16,505 bases of DNA from JBBQXV01 sp043785585 (GCA_043785585.1 JAYVXB010000379.1:1-16505); one strand, 5' to 3'. Counted from the first letter of the stretch, positions 1-8,651 are shown. Notes: generated by a model from the sequence alone, not told the origin. Translations and numbers: made by a program.

Positions 1-801
1 GCGCGCGGGATCGCGTCGCTTTGGATCGGCGGCGGCGAGCCGACGCTGCGCGAGGATCTCTTCGCGCTCGTGAAGACGGCGCGGTCGCTCGGGTACGCGC
101 GCGTGCTCGTGCAGACGAACGGGATGCGCTTGGCGTACGCGGCGTATGCAGACGCGCTCGTCGCGGCGGGCGTCACCGACGTGAGCGTCAACGTGAAGAG
201 CCATCGCGCCGACACGCACGATCGACTGAGCCGCGCCGACGGATGCCACGCGCTCCTCGTCGAAGCTCTCCGCGGTCTCGCGGCGCGGAGCGTGAGGGTG
301 ACCGCGGACGTCTTGCTGGCGCGATCCACGATCGTGGACCTCGCGGAGATCGTGCCGTTCTACGCGTCGCTCGGCGTGAAGCGGTTCGTTCTATGGCTCT
401 TGTCCGCGGCCGACGTGGACGAGCGCGACGTCGCCGACGAAGTCCCGCGGATCGCCGATCTGATCCCGTACCTCGCGCGCGCCGCCGAAGCCGCGCGCGC
501 CGCCGACGTCGAGCTCGTCAGCTTGCATACTCCGCGGTGCACGCTTCCGCCGAAGCTGCGTCCGCTCTTCGAGCCCGCGTCGTCGCTCGATCTCGTCGTC
601 GTCGGCCCTGACGCGCGCGCGTTCCCGCTCGAAGAGTCGCCGTTCGAAGGCGGAGCGTACGTCGCGGCGTGCGCGACGTGCAGCGAACGATCGCGATGCG
701 GAGGGCCGCGCGCGGACTACCTTCGCATCCACGGAGACCGTGAATTTACGGCGATCGAGCGGCCCGTCGCCGGCAACGCGGTAGGATCGACGAGCGGATG
801 A
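1..801 (+). CDS. Radical SAM protein, 5'-truncated by window edge
   Basis: The reading frame is open from base 1, so the true start and the N-terminal CxxxCxxC cluster motif lie outside the window. The visible part begins just before the rSAM glycine-rich SAM-binding motif GGGEPTLR (visible codons 10-17) and continues with the barrel strand QTNGMRL. Near the C-terminus are a TPRC cysteine (visible codon 180) and a C-x2-C-x5-C motif (codons 224, 227, 233) that could bind an auxiliary Fe-S cluster. The same tail occurs in the neighbouring rSAM proteins. The enzyme should cleave S-adenosylmethionine to make a 5'-deoxyadenosyl radical in the cytoplasm; its substrate is unknown. The stop overlaps the next start as ATGA (798-801), which indicates translational coupling with the rSAM-methyltransferase gene. 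Confidence 0.88.
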   Translation, partial: ARGIASLWIGGGEPTLREDLFALVKTARSLGYARVLVQTNGMRLAYAAYADALVAAGVTDVSVNVKSHRADTHDRLSRADGCHALLVEALRGLAARSVRVTADVLLARSTIVDLAEIVPFYASLGVKRFVLWLLSAADVDERDVADEVPRIADLIPYLARAAEAARAADVELVSLHTPRCTLPPKLRPLFEPASSLDLVVVGPDARAFPLEESPFEGGAYVAACATCSERSRCGGPRADYLRIHGDREFTAIERPVAGNAVGSTSG

Positions 802-2588
802 AGGCGCTCATCAAAGTCGGCTACGGGTGCAACAACCACTGCACCTTCTGCCACACCCTCGACGTCCGCCACATCGACGGCGACTCCGACGAGGTCGAGA
901 AGAAGATCGATCGCGCGGCGCGACTCGGCCACTCGATGGTGTGCCTCTCGGGCGGCGAGGTCACGATGCGCAAGGAGCTCCTCCGCTGGGCGGCGCGATC
1001 GGCCGCGCGCGGGATGGACTTCGGGCTCGTCACGAACGGACGCATGCTCGCGTACGAAGAGCTCGTCACGAAGCTCCTGAAGCATCGCCTCCGCTACGTG
1101 TACATGTCGCTGCACGGCGGCACGGCCAAGGTGCACAACTCGCTCGTGCGCGCGGACGCCTTCGACCAGACGTTCGCGGCGGTGAAGAACCTCGCCGGGC
1201 GCGGGCTCGACTTCACCGTGAACACGGTCGTCACGAAGCAGAACGTGGACAAGCTCCGCGGCGTCGTCGACGTGATGCTCCCGTATCCGGACGTCGTCTT
1301 GAAGTTCTCGATGGTGCAGCCGAAGGGCGGCGCGGACAGGCTGTTCGATCAGATCATCCCGCGCGTGAGCGACGTCGCTGCGCAGGTGAAGGACGCGATC
1401 GACTACGGCCTCGCGCAGAGCGGCGGCAAGGCGCGCTATGCGCACGACGGGATTCCGTTCTGTCTCTTGCCGGGGCACGAGGATCGCTACGACGATCTGA
1501 AGACGCACCGCTTTCGCACGATGATCGAGATCGGCGAGCCGGATTTTTTCCCGGTCGATGATCGCGCGAAGGTGCAGCCGCCCGAGTGCGACGCGTGCGC
1601 GCTGCGGGGGCCGTGCCCGGGGCTCTATCGCGGGTACCGCGAGGTTCACGGCGACGGCGAGATCGCGCCGGTGACTACGCGCGCGCGTTCGAATTCGTTC
1701 ACGTACGTGCGCGAAGGGGACGCGGGGGTGATCGCGGGCGGGCGATGCCCGGTGCGCGCGGACGGCGTGACGCCTTGGGATCGCGGTCGCCATTTGTTCC
1801 TGCGCGAGGGCAATGGCGTCGCGCGGTACCGAACGGAGTCGCGCGACTTCACGGATCTCGAGATCGAGGCGACGAAGCATTCGCTCGGTCAGGTGTACGT
1901 CGATGCGTCGACGAAGGACGCGCCGGACGATTTCGCGCGCGACCTCGTGGCGCTTCGGCGAAGCGCGTTGTGCACGGATTGCCCGGAGCGCGACGCCTGC
2001 GCGGGGCTCTTCGATCGCGTCGACGAGGACGTCTTCACGCGCGACGACGCGCGCGTGCGGGCGATCGTCGCGGACCTTCGCGGCGACGTGCTCGACATCG
2101 GATGCGGCGAAGGTCGCTACGACGATCTGCTCGCGCCGCTCGGCGAGCGCGGCGACGTTCGCTACGTCGGCGTCGAGCCGTCCGCTGCGCGCGTAGGTGC
2201 GCTCCGCGCGCGATGGCCGTGGGCGGCGCTACGTGTCGGCGACGCCGAGTCGATCGCGGACGTCGCGCGCTTCGACCACGTCCTCGTGCTGCGTAGCTGG
2301 AACCATCTCCGCGATCCGTCGCGCGCCGTCGCAGCGATCGCGCGCGCGCTGCGTCCCGGCGGGACGCTCACGGTCGTCGACAACGTCGCGTTCGGTCTCG
2401 TGCGGGAGCATGCGCACGCCGCACGCGCGGAGAAGGGCGAAGCCGCGTTCGAACACCACCGAAACGACGACGCGGCGCACGCGCACGACGCGATCGCGCA
2501 GCACGGCTTCGAGCTCGTCGAAAGGCGCGACGTCGGCGCGGGCGCGAGCAACCAGTGGCTCGTTCGGTACGAACGCACGTCCCGGTGA
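798..2588 (+). CDS. Radical SAM domain fused to class I methyltransferase
   Basis: A 596-residue fusion. The rSAM cluster motif is C11-x3-C15-x2-C18, placed almost at the N-terminus, and the SAM-binding motif is S51-G-G-E54, followed by Val instead of the usual Pro. An auxiliary-cluster candidate is formed by C222 (IPFC) and C264-x2-C267-x5-C273. A second copy of the cysteine motif, C392-x2-C395-x5-C401, follows a roughly 100-residue segment of unknown fold. Residues about 425-595 form a Rossmann methyltransferase with motif I D433-I-G-C-G-E-G, an acidic GVEPS ribose-binding strand and an LRPGG turn. The protein could therefore use SAM both as radical source and as methyl donor. The start at 798 is fixed by the ATGA overlap with the upstream rSAM gene and by the closeness of C11. 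The methyltransferase identity is sure; its acceptor is unknown. Confidence 0.93.
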   Translation: MKALIKVGYGCNNHCTFCHTLDVRHIDGDSDEVEKKIDRAARLGHSMVCLSGGEVTMRKELLRWAARSAARGMDFGLVTNGRMLAYEELVTKLLKHRLRYVYMSLHGGTAKVHNSLVRADAFDQTFAAVKNLAGRGLDFTVNTVVTKQNVDKLRGVVDVMLPYPDVVLKFSMVQPKGGADRLFDQIIPRVSDVAAQVKDAIDYGLAQSGGKARYAHDGIPFCLLPGHEDRYDDLKTHRFRTMIEIGEPDFFPVDDRAKVQPPECDACALRGPCPGLYRGYREVHGDGEIAPVTTRARSNSFTYVREGDAGVIAGGRCPVRADGVTPWDRGRHLFLREGNGVARYRTESRDFTDLEIEATKHSLGQVYVDASTKDAPDDFARDLVALRRSALCTDCPERDACAGLFDRVDEDVFTRDDARVRAIVADLRGDVLDIGCGEGRYDDLLAPLGERGDVRYVGVEPSAARVGALRARWPWAALRVGDAESIADVARFDHVLVLRSWNHLRDPSRAVAAIARALRPGGTLTVVDNVAFGLVREHAHAARAEKGEAAFEHHRNDDAAHAHDAIAQHGFELVERRDVGAGASNQWLVRYERTSR

Positions 2589-2651
2589 ATGACAGGCTGA
2601 CCGCTCGGGGAGGTCGCGATCGGACGACGTCTCCGTCGCCCGCCCCTTACT

Positions 2652-4415
2652 CTACAGCGGCTGCATCTGCGCGTAGCCGTGCGCGCGCACTTGGTTGATG
2701 TGCATGCCGTCGCACGTGTCGGTCGCGCTGCACGATTTGCAGCGGAGCGACTTGGTGAAGTAGCGCTCTGTGATGTAGCGGCGCGTGTATCGGAAGATTT
2801 CGAGGTGGCCGTCGCGCGTCATCATCGCGGCGTCGAGCATGCGGCGCGGAGCGCGCGGCGCGCGGCCGAGGATGCACGCGGGGACGTTGTCGACGGGGAC
2901 GACGTGGTCGAATCGCGCGAAGAAATCGCGGAGGTCCACGTCGCGCTCGGCGGCCTCGGTGAGGCGTTCGTACGTCGGCTGCGCGAGCGCGATGCGTGGC
3001 GACACATCGGAGAGAGAGAGGAGCCACGCCGCCGTCTCGCGCGTGAGATCGATCGTGACCTCGAAGTCGCCCTCGATCGCGAGGAGCGTGCTCGCCTGCG
3101 CGACGTCGCGTGCGCGCGCGCGAACGAGCGTGCGCCCCGCGAGCGCGAGGCCAGCGTAGTCATCGAGATCGAGCTCGACGCGATCGAGCTTCGCGAAGCG
3201 CGCGATCGCCGTCACCGCTCGTTCGACGCTCGGCGCACGCACCGACAGCGTCGTCGCGCCCGAGGACGCGACGAGCTCGTCGAGCGTCGGCCGCTTCATC
3301 GCCACGCCGTTCGTCGAAGCGCCACTCCCCGCGATCGGAAGCCTGCGCTTGGCCTCTTCCTTGGATCGCTTCGCGCTCGCCGGATCCCCACCGAACGGCG
3401 CCGGCTGCGCGGCCTCCCACTCCGTGTCGATACGCACGACGTCGAACGCGCGCTCATCGACCGTCGCGATGACCCCTTCGAGCGTGTCGCACAGCCGCTG
3501 CAGGTAGCAGTACTTGCAGCGCGCCGGATCCCGGCAATCGAGCCACGTCCCTTCATCGAGCAGCCGCGCGTACTCTTCTTTGCGACCGCGCACTTCGTCG
3601 TTCAGCTTGTACGGATCCTGGATGAGGTGCTCGTACCCCTCGAGGTGCTGCGGCGGAAACCGATTCATCCACAGGTGGACGTCGGGCCGTTTCGAGTACG
3701 CGAGCGCTTCTTGGATGTACGGACGCATCTCTTCGAGATCGTAAAAGAGCGTGTCGCGCCCGTCGGTGAACGCGCGCCCGAACGGCACGACTTGCAACAA
3801 GTCGAACTCGCCGACGCCGAGCTCGGTGAACATCCGCAGCATCTCCGGCAGCTGCTTCACGTTGCCGCGGTTCACGACGACGTCGATGTTCACGATCGGC
3901 CGACCGTCGGCGAGCGCAGCGCGAAGCCCCGTCATCTCTTCTTCGAACGCGCCCTTCGTTCCGACGAGCGCGTCGTGCACCTTCGCGTTCGGTCCGTGGA
4001 TCGAGAACGTGATCTCGCTGAGCCCCGCGTCGAGGCATCGCTTCAAGAAGTCGCCGTACGAGAAGAGTCGGCCGTTCGTGACCGTTTGAATCTTGCGATA
4101 GCCCGCGCGCGCGCCGAGCTTGATGAAGTCGACGTAGCTGGGATGAATCGTCGGCTCGCCGCCCGAGAGAATGAGGCGCGTCGCGCCGGCGCGGCGGCCG
4201 TCGAGGATCTGCCGTTTGACCTCTTCGCGATCGCGCATCGTTCCGTCGTGTGTCTCGGAATCGAGGCAAAAGACGCAGTGATCGTTGCAGTCGAACGTGA
4301 GCCTGACCCAGTTGCGCTTCTCGTGCGCGGCGTCCTCGTGGGAGCGCGTCTTGTCGGCGCCGGCGTCCGCGACGCGATCCGCGACACCCGCGGCGTGCAT
4401 TTCCTCGGTCAGCAT
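2652..4415 (-). CDS. Radical SAM protein with C-terminal cysteine-rich second domain
   Basis: A 587-residue protein read from ATG 4415. GTG 4427 and ATG 4400 are in-frame alternatives, and none has a good ribosome binding site. The N-terminal barrel carries C43-x3-C47-x2-C50 and S84-G-G-E-P88, then a downstream cluster C294-x5-C300-x2-C303-x5-C309. After a Ser/Gly/Ala-rich linker (about residues 355-372) a second region of about 215 residues begins. It lacks any CxxxCxxC motif but ends with VPAC (C514) and C559-x2-C562-x5-C568, the same tail as complete rSAM domains nearby. I infer a second rSAM-like domain that lost its radical centre and kept an auxiliary cluster site. Alternatively it is an unrelated peptide- or substrate-binding domain. 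The gene is convergent with the rSAM-methyltransferase gene (63 bp gap) and divergent from the B12-rSAM gene (57 bp gap). Substrate unknown. Confidence 0.9.
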   Translation of the reverse strand: MLTEEMHAAGVADRVADAGADKTRSHEDAAHEKRNWVRLTFDCNDHCVFCLDSETHDGTMRDREEVKRQILDGRRAGATRLILSGGEPTIHPSYVDFIKLGARAGYRKIQTVTNGRLFSYGDFLKRCLDAGLSEITFSIHGPNAKVHDALVGTKGAFEEEMTGLRAALADGRPIVNIDVVVNRGNVKQLPEMLRMFTELGVGEFDLLQVVPFGRAFTDGRDTLFYDLEEMRPYIQEALAYSKRPDVHLWMNRFPPQHLEGYEHLIQDPYKLNDEVRGRKEEYARLLDEGTWLDCRDPARCKYCYLQRLCDTLEGVIATVDERAFDVVRIDTEWEAAQPAPFGGDPASAKRSKEEAKRRLPIAGSGASTNGVAMKRPTLDELVASSGATTLSVRAPSVERAVTAIARFAKLDRVELDLDDYAGLALAGRTLVRARARDVAQASTLLAIEGDFEVTIDLTRETAAWLLSLSDVSPRIALAQPTYERLTEAAERDVDLRDFFARFDHVVPVDNVPACILGRAPRAPRRMLDAAMMTRDGHLEIFRYTRRYITERYFTKSLRCKSCSATDTCDGMHINQVRAHGYAQMQPL

Positions 4416-4460
4416 CGCTGCGTTCACTATGTCACGTCCGCGGCAGCATGCGTGCCCTGC

Positions 4461-4472
4461 TACGATGACCGC
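4461..4472 (+). promoter_or_regulatory. -10-like box positioned for a leaderless start at 4473
   Basis: The hexamer TACGAT (4461-4466) is followed by exactly 6 bases and then ATG 4473. There is no Shine-Dalgarno sequence. Transcription would begin at or next to the start codon. No convincing -35 element is seen. Confidence 0.5.
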
Positions 4473-6782
4473 ATGGCGCGCGTCCTCGTCGTTCATCCGC
4501 CGATGACGATCGCGCGCGACTTCATCGACTATCCGTACTTCGCCGACCTCGGCGCCGTGCAGCTCGCGGCGGTGCTTCGCGCGCGCGGCGACGACGTCAC
4601 GCTCGTCGACGCCTACGCGCTCGCGCGATCGTCGCTCGTGTGGCGCGACGACGGACGCGCGCACCTCGGTGCGCCGGTGAGCGACGTCGTCGAACGATGC
4701 AAAGGCGCGCTCGATGGGTGCGACGCGATCGTCATCGCGTTCACGCCGTTTCACCGCCCGCCCGAACGCGACGACGTGCTCGGCGACTTCGTCGAGCGAT
4801 TGCGGAGGCTCGCTCCGACAGCGACGATCGTCCTCGCGGACGCGTACCAATCGGGCCAGCACTACGTCGAAGCCGACGGCGCGAAGGTCCTCGCGAGCTA
4901 TCCGGAAGTCGACGCGTGGGTGAAGTACGAAGCGGAGGTGAGCGTGCCGCTCGTCGTCGACGCGGCGGCGCGCGGCGAGCGTCCGAAGGGCGTCGTGCGC
5001 GGCGAGGAGATCGCGTCGCTCGATTCGTTGCCCGCGCCGGCGTGGGATCTCGTCGATCTCACGGCGATGGATCGCTTTCACGCTGCTATCGTGCGCAATC
5101 TCGGGCGCGGCGCGTGGGCGTTTCCGATCGACGGGCGCACGCTGCCGATGGTGACGTCGCGCGGCTGCCCGTTCCGATGCGCGCACTGCAGCTCGAACCC
5201 GGGACGCGCGGACGGCGCGCCGAAGACGCAGAGGCGCGTGTCGCTCGAGCGCCTTCGCGAGCACATGACGGAGCTCACGCGCCTGCATCGCGCGACGCGC
5301 GTCGAAGTTCTCGACGAGCTCGTCAACGTCAGCGAGCGACACTTCGACGGATTCCTCGAGATCGTCCGCGATCTCGATCTCCGCTTCGACGTGCCGAACG
5401 GAATGCGCGCCGACTACCTGGAGCCGCGCCATTTCGCCGCGATGCGCGGTCGTGTCACTACTGTCAGCGTCTCCGCGGAGAGCGGCGTCGAGCGCGTCGT
5501 TCGCGACGTCGTCGGCAAGCAGCTCGACCTCGGCGCGATCGTCCGCGCCGCCGAGAGCGCGCACGCGACCGGCGTTCCGCTGATGATCCACTACATCATC
5601 GGTCTCCCAGGCGAGACCGCCGAAGAGGTGAACGGCACGCTCGCGTTCGCGCACGATCTCTACACGCGCTTCGGCGCCGAGCCCGCGGTGCAGTTCGCGA
5701 CGCCGCTCCCCGGCACCGCGCTCGCGAAGGGGCGCGCGCTCCCCGTCGTTCGCGATTGGGGGCCGCATTTTCAAACGGAGCCGAGCCAACCCGGCGCGCT
5801 CGTGTCGCCGGCCGACTTGAAGCGCTTCAAGCACACGTTCGACTCGCTGATCGCGGCGTCGCGCGGACCGCGCAAAGTCATCATGAACGTCACGTACGTC
5901 TGCAACAACCACTGCACGTTCTGCGCGGTCGGGACGCGCACGCAGATCGACGGGCACCCCACGCGGCAGCGCGAGTACCTCGCGGAGTACCGCGCGCAAG
6001 GCGTTCGCATGGTCGACTTCGACGGCGGCGAGCCGACGCTGAATCCCGAGCTCGTGCCGCTCATCAAGTACGCGCGGCAGATCGGCTACGAGCGCGTGAA
6101 CGTGACGACGAACGGACGCCTCTGCTTCTACGAAGCGTTCGCGGCGAAGCTCGTGCGCTCGGGGCTCACGACGCTCCTCTTCAGCGTTCACGGTCCGGAC
6201 GCGCGCACGCACGCGCAGCAAGTTGGTGTCGCCGAGGCGTTCGATCAGACGATCGGTGGAATCGAGAATTGTGTTCGCCTCGCGCCGCGCGGCGTCGAGA
6301 TCGGGATGAACATCACGCTGACGAAAGGGAACTACGAGAAGCTCCCCGACGTCGCCGAGCTCGCGTTGACGCTCGGCTTGGCGTGGCTGAACATCCAGTT
6401 TCTGACGCCGTTCGGGCGCGCGACGTCGTCGGTCGCGCCGGACACGCAAGCCGCAGCGTACGTCGCAAAAAGGACGATCGATCGTTTTGGCGATCGCATG
6501 AAGATCCAGATCATCAACCTGCCGTTCTGCTTCATGCCCGGATACGAAGTGCACATGATGGGCGATCTCGCGAAGCTCGAGCGCCACATGATCTTCGTGA
6601 ACAACGAGACGGTGAATCTCGCCGCGTACCTCGCCGAGCGACGCACGCACAAACCGCAGTGCGCGCCGTGCCCGCACCGCGTGTTCTGCGGTGGGTTCTA
6701 CGAGCTCGATTCGGTGCCGGAGCCGGCGTGGCTCATCGCGCCAGAAGATTTGCTTCGGCCGGCGCGCGTCCTCGGGAGCTGA
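4473..6782 (+). CDS. B12-type Rossmann domain + two radical SAM domains fusion
   Basis: A 769-residue fusion. Residues 1 to about 190 resemble the cobalamin-binding Rossmann domain of class B rSAM enzymes (LVVHPP at the first strand, then LGAVQLAAVLRARGDDVTLVD, and a KYEAE segment where the family has GEGE). No DxHxxG motif is present, as is common in this class. The first rSAM domain has C232-x3-C236-x2-C239 and G377-L-P-G-E-T, typical of B12-rSAM proteins. The second rSAM domain has C477-x3-C481-x2-C484, D517-G-G-E-P521, an LPFC cysteine (C686) and C730-x2-C733-x5-C739, and closely resembles the neighbouring stand-alone rSAM proteins. Two complete radical centres in one chain suggest consecutive steps on one substrate, perhaps a methylation followed by another radical reaction. 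The start at 4473 begins the Rossmann strand and lies 6 bases after a -10-like box. The 3' end overlaps the opposite gene. Confidence 0.93.
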   Translation: MARVLVVHPPMTIARDFIDYPYFADLGAVQLAAVLRARGDDVTLVDAYALARSSLVWRDDGRAHLGAPVSDVVERCKGALDGCDAIVIAFTPFHRPPERDDVLGDFVERLRRLAPTATIVLADAYQSGQHYVEADGAKVLASYPEVDAWVKYEAEVSVPLVVDAAARGERPKGVVRGEEIASLDSLPAPAWDLVDLTAMDRFHAAIVRNLGRGAWAFPIDGRTLPMVTSRGCPFRCAHCSSNPGRADGAPKTQRRVSLERLREHMTELTRLHRATRVEVLDELVNVSERHFDGFLEIVRDLDLRFDVPNGMRADYLEPRHFAAMRGRVTTVSVSAESGVERVVRDVVGKQLDLGAIVRAAESAHATGVPLMIHYIIGLPGETAEEVNGTLAFAHDLYTRFGAEPAVQFATPLPGTALAKGRALPVVRDWGPHFQTEPSQPGALVSPADLKRFKHTFDSLIAASRGPRKVIMNVTYVCNNHCTFCAVGTRTQIDGHPTRQREYLAEYRAQGVRMVDFDGGEPTLNPELVPLIKYARQIGYERVNVTTNGRLCFYEAFAAKLVRSGLTTLLFSVHGPDARTHAQQVGVAEAFDQTIGGIENCVRLAPRGVEIGMNITLTKGNYEKLPDVAELALTLGLAWLNIQFLTPFGRATSSVAPDTQAAAYVAKRTIDRFGDRMKIQIINLPFCFMPGYEVHMMGDLAKLERHMIFVNNETVNLAAYLAERRTHKPQCAPCPHRVFCGGFYELDSVPEPAWLIAPEDLLRPARVLGS

Positions 6783-7785
6783 GCGCGCCGACACCGCCGA
6801 GCCTTCTCACCGCGGCGCCGATCGCGCGCGCGTCGAGACCGAAGATGAGATCGCTCTCTTGGTACGGGCTGATCGCGCAGCCCGGCCCCGCCTTCGGTCG
6901 CGGAAGATCGAGGAACGCGCGCGCGAAGCCGACGTCGCGTCCGTTCGCGTAGGCGTGATCGCCCGACGTGAGGTGGCACGGTACGACGACGCCGTCGGGC
7001 ATGACGGTGCCGAAGTAGCGACCGGCGTGGCAGCGGGTGCAGTCGCCGAACGCGGGACCGTTCGCGAGGCGTTCGAGGTAGCCGGGCGATGCGCCGACGG
7101 GGAATCCCTCGGCGCGCGCGCGTCCGAGGCGCGCGGCGATGTCGGCGTAGATCCGCGGGCCGAGCGCGGCGTCGAGACCGCGCGCGTGCGCGAAGCAGTC
7201 TTCGTAGGCGGGCTGGAAGTACGCCCAGAATCCGTGACGTCGTGCGAGCGCGAGGACGTCGTCGACGACGTCCATGTTCGCGTGCGAGAGGACGGTGATC
7301 GTCGCGGTGGCGAGGCCACGCGCGCGCGCGGCTTCGAGGGTCGCGACGACGCGCTCGTACGATCCGCGTCGGCGTCGGACCAGATCGTGGACGTTCTCGG
7401 GGCCGTCGAGCGAGACCACGAGCATGTCGAGCGCGTCGACGAGAAGATCGATCCGATCGCGCGCGAGCCACGCGTTCGAGTTGAGCGACGTCGTGAGACC
7501 GCGCGATCGCGCGTGACGGATGATGTCGAGCGCGTCGCGACGGAGGAGCGCTTCGCCGCCGCTGAAGCTCGCGCGTTGCATTCCGACGTCGGCGAGCTCG
7601 TCGATCGCGCGGCAGAACTCCGCGGTCGTCATCTCGTCGCCCGCGGCGGCAGGGATGTCGCAGTAGTCGCACTGGAAGTTGCAGCGGTGCGTGAGAATGA
7701 ACGTCATCGAGAACGGCAGCGCCCGCCCCGCGGCACGCGCGAGACCCAGGCGTACCGTGCGGCGCGCCGATGCGAGCGCCCTCAT
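6733..7785 (-). CDS. Radical SAM protein, coupled to UbiA-type prenyltransferase
   Basis: A 350-residue rSAM protein with C35-x3-C39-x2-C42 after a basic N-terminus and an SGGEALLR SAM-binding motif. Unlike its neighbours it does not have the C-x2-C-x5-C tail. Its C-terminal cysteines C249, C252, C270 and C303, with the segment VMPDGVVVPC between them, look like a SPASM- or twitch-type auxiliary cluster. The ATG at 7785 overlaps the stop of the prenyltransferase gene as ATGA, so the two are probably made together and may work on the same membrane-associated or prenylated product. At the 3' end the coding sequence overlaps the end of the opposite-strand B12-rSAM gene by 50 bp (6733-6782). The rSAM assignment is certain; the reaction is unknown. 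Confidence 0.92.
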   Translation of the reverse strand: MRALASARRTVRLGLARAAGRALPFSMTFILTHRCNFQCDYCDIPAAAGDEMTTAEFCRAIDELADVGMQRASFSGGEALLRRDALDIIRHARSRGLTTSLNSNAWLARDRIDLLVDALDMLVVSLDGPENVHDLVRRRRGSYERVVATLEAARARGLATATITVLSHANMDVVDDVLALARRHGFWAYFQPAYEDCFAHARGLDAALGPRIYADIAARLGRARAEGFPVGASPGYLERLANGPAFGDCTRCHAGRYFGTVMPDGVVVPCHLTSGDHAYANGRDVGFARAFLDLPRPKAGPGCAISPYQESDLIFGLDARAIGAAVRRLGGVGALSSRGRAPAEANLLAR

Positions 7786-8651
7786 CGCGTCACCGATGCG
7801 ACGACGAAGAGCGCGGCGCCCGCCACGAACGACACCCATCGATGGAGCGCGCGCCTTCGCGTCCACGCCCCGCGCGCGAACGTGCACGTCGTCGCCACCG
7901 CGAACGTTGCTGCCGCCGCCCAACCGAGCGACGCCGACGGCGCGGAGATCGCGCACACGACGACTCCGCCGACGCCGAGAGCGAAGACGATCGCCGTCGT
8001 CGCGGTTGGGCCGAGGGCGCGCGCCGTCGTGAGCGCGCGCGCGGCTTCGTCCTCTGTTGCGTCCGCGCGCTCGTGCAGGAGCTGGTTCTGAAGAAGGAGC
8101 GCGACGAACGCGATCGCGAGCGACGTCAGCGAACGCGGTGAATGCTCGCCGATCGCGAAGAAGAGGAGCGGTGCGAAGATCCCTACGTTCAGCAGCGTGC
8201 CGACGCCCGGTATCAGCTTCAGCCGTGGGCCGACGCTGTAGACCGTCGACGACGCGAGCGAGATCGCGACGGCCGCGAGCGTCGCGCGGTGCGCCGTCGC
8301 GCCGAGCGCCAGCGCCGCGCCCGCGGTCGAGACGACGACCGTCGTCACGCTCGTCGGGCATGCGCTGCCCGCGAGCGGGTTCTTTCGACGATCCAGATCC
8401 GTAGCGCGATCCGAAATGGCGTTGAGGCCGTACGCGAACGCGAGCGCGAAGGCGCCGAGCGCGACGCCGCGCGCGACACGGAGCGCGACGTCGAGCGTCG
8501 GAGACGACATCTCGGATGACCCCATTCCCGCGATCGGCAACACGATGAAGTGCGCCCACTGCCGCACGCGGAGCGACGCGAGCGCAACGCCGCGCGGAGC
8601 GGGCAACGCGGGGACCTCGGTCGAGGCGAGCGAGCGCGCGGGCGGCGCCAT
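7782..8651 (-). CDS. UbiA-family prenyltransferase
   Basis: A 289-residue polytopic membrane protein. It has the first Asp-rich motif of the UbiA superfamily, N77-x3-D81-x3-D85-x-D87 followed by KNPLAG, and a second one D197-x3-D201 in the segment HERADATED. Hydrophobic segments alternate through the chain, as expected for a multi-helix intramembrane prenyltransferase that binds prenyl diphosphate through Mg2+ and the aspartates. The family transfers prenyl groups to aromatic or polar acceptors; which one cannot be read from the sequence. I chose ATG 8651 over the upstream GTG 8666 because a consensus-like -10 box TATACT ends exactly 6 bases before 8651 and would overlap codons of the longer form. 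The gene is followed by an ATGA-coupled rSAM gene and is divergent from the tandem-rSAM gene. Confidence 0.9.
   Translation of the reverse strand: MAPPARSLASTEVPALPAPRGVALASLRVRQWAHFIVLPIAGMGSSEMSSPTLDVALRVARGVALGAFALAFAYGLNAISDRATDLDRRKNPLAGSACPTSVTTVVVSTAGAALALGATAHRATLAAVAISLASSTVYSVGPRLKLIPGVGTLLNVGIFAPLLFFAIGEHSPRSLTSLAIAFVALLLQNQLLHERADATEDEAARALTTARALGPTATTAIVFALGVGGVVVCAISAPSASLGWAAAATFAVATTCTFARGAWTRRRALHRWVSFVAGAALFVVASVTR

Noticed and set aside
717..1880. 387-codon minus-strand open frame
   Set aside because: It is antisense to the rSAM-methyltransferase gene and is made of low-complexity Arg/His/Ala-rich sequence.
2589..2651. Possible bidirectional terminator between the convergent genes
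   Set aside because: Only a 4-bp GACC/GGTC stem is visible and there is no T-tract in either direction.
4428..6794. Long minus-strand open frame upstream of the 2652-4415 rSAM gene
   Set aside because: It is antisense to the B12-rSAM fusion, has Arg/Glu/Ala-rich shadow composition and no recognisable domain. Recognisable protein sequence begins only at about 4415.
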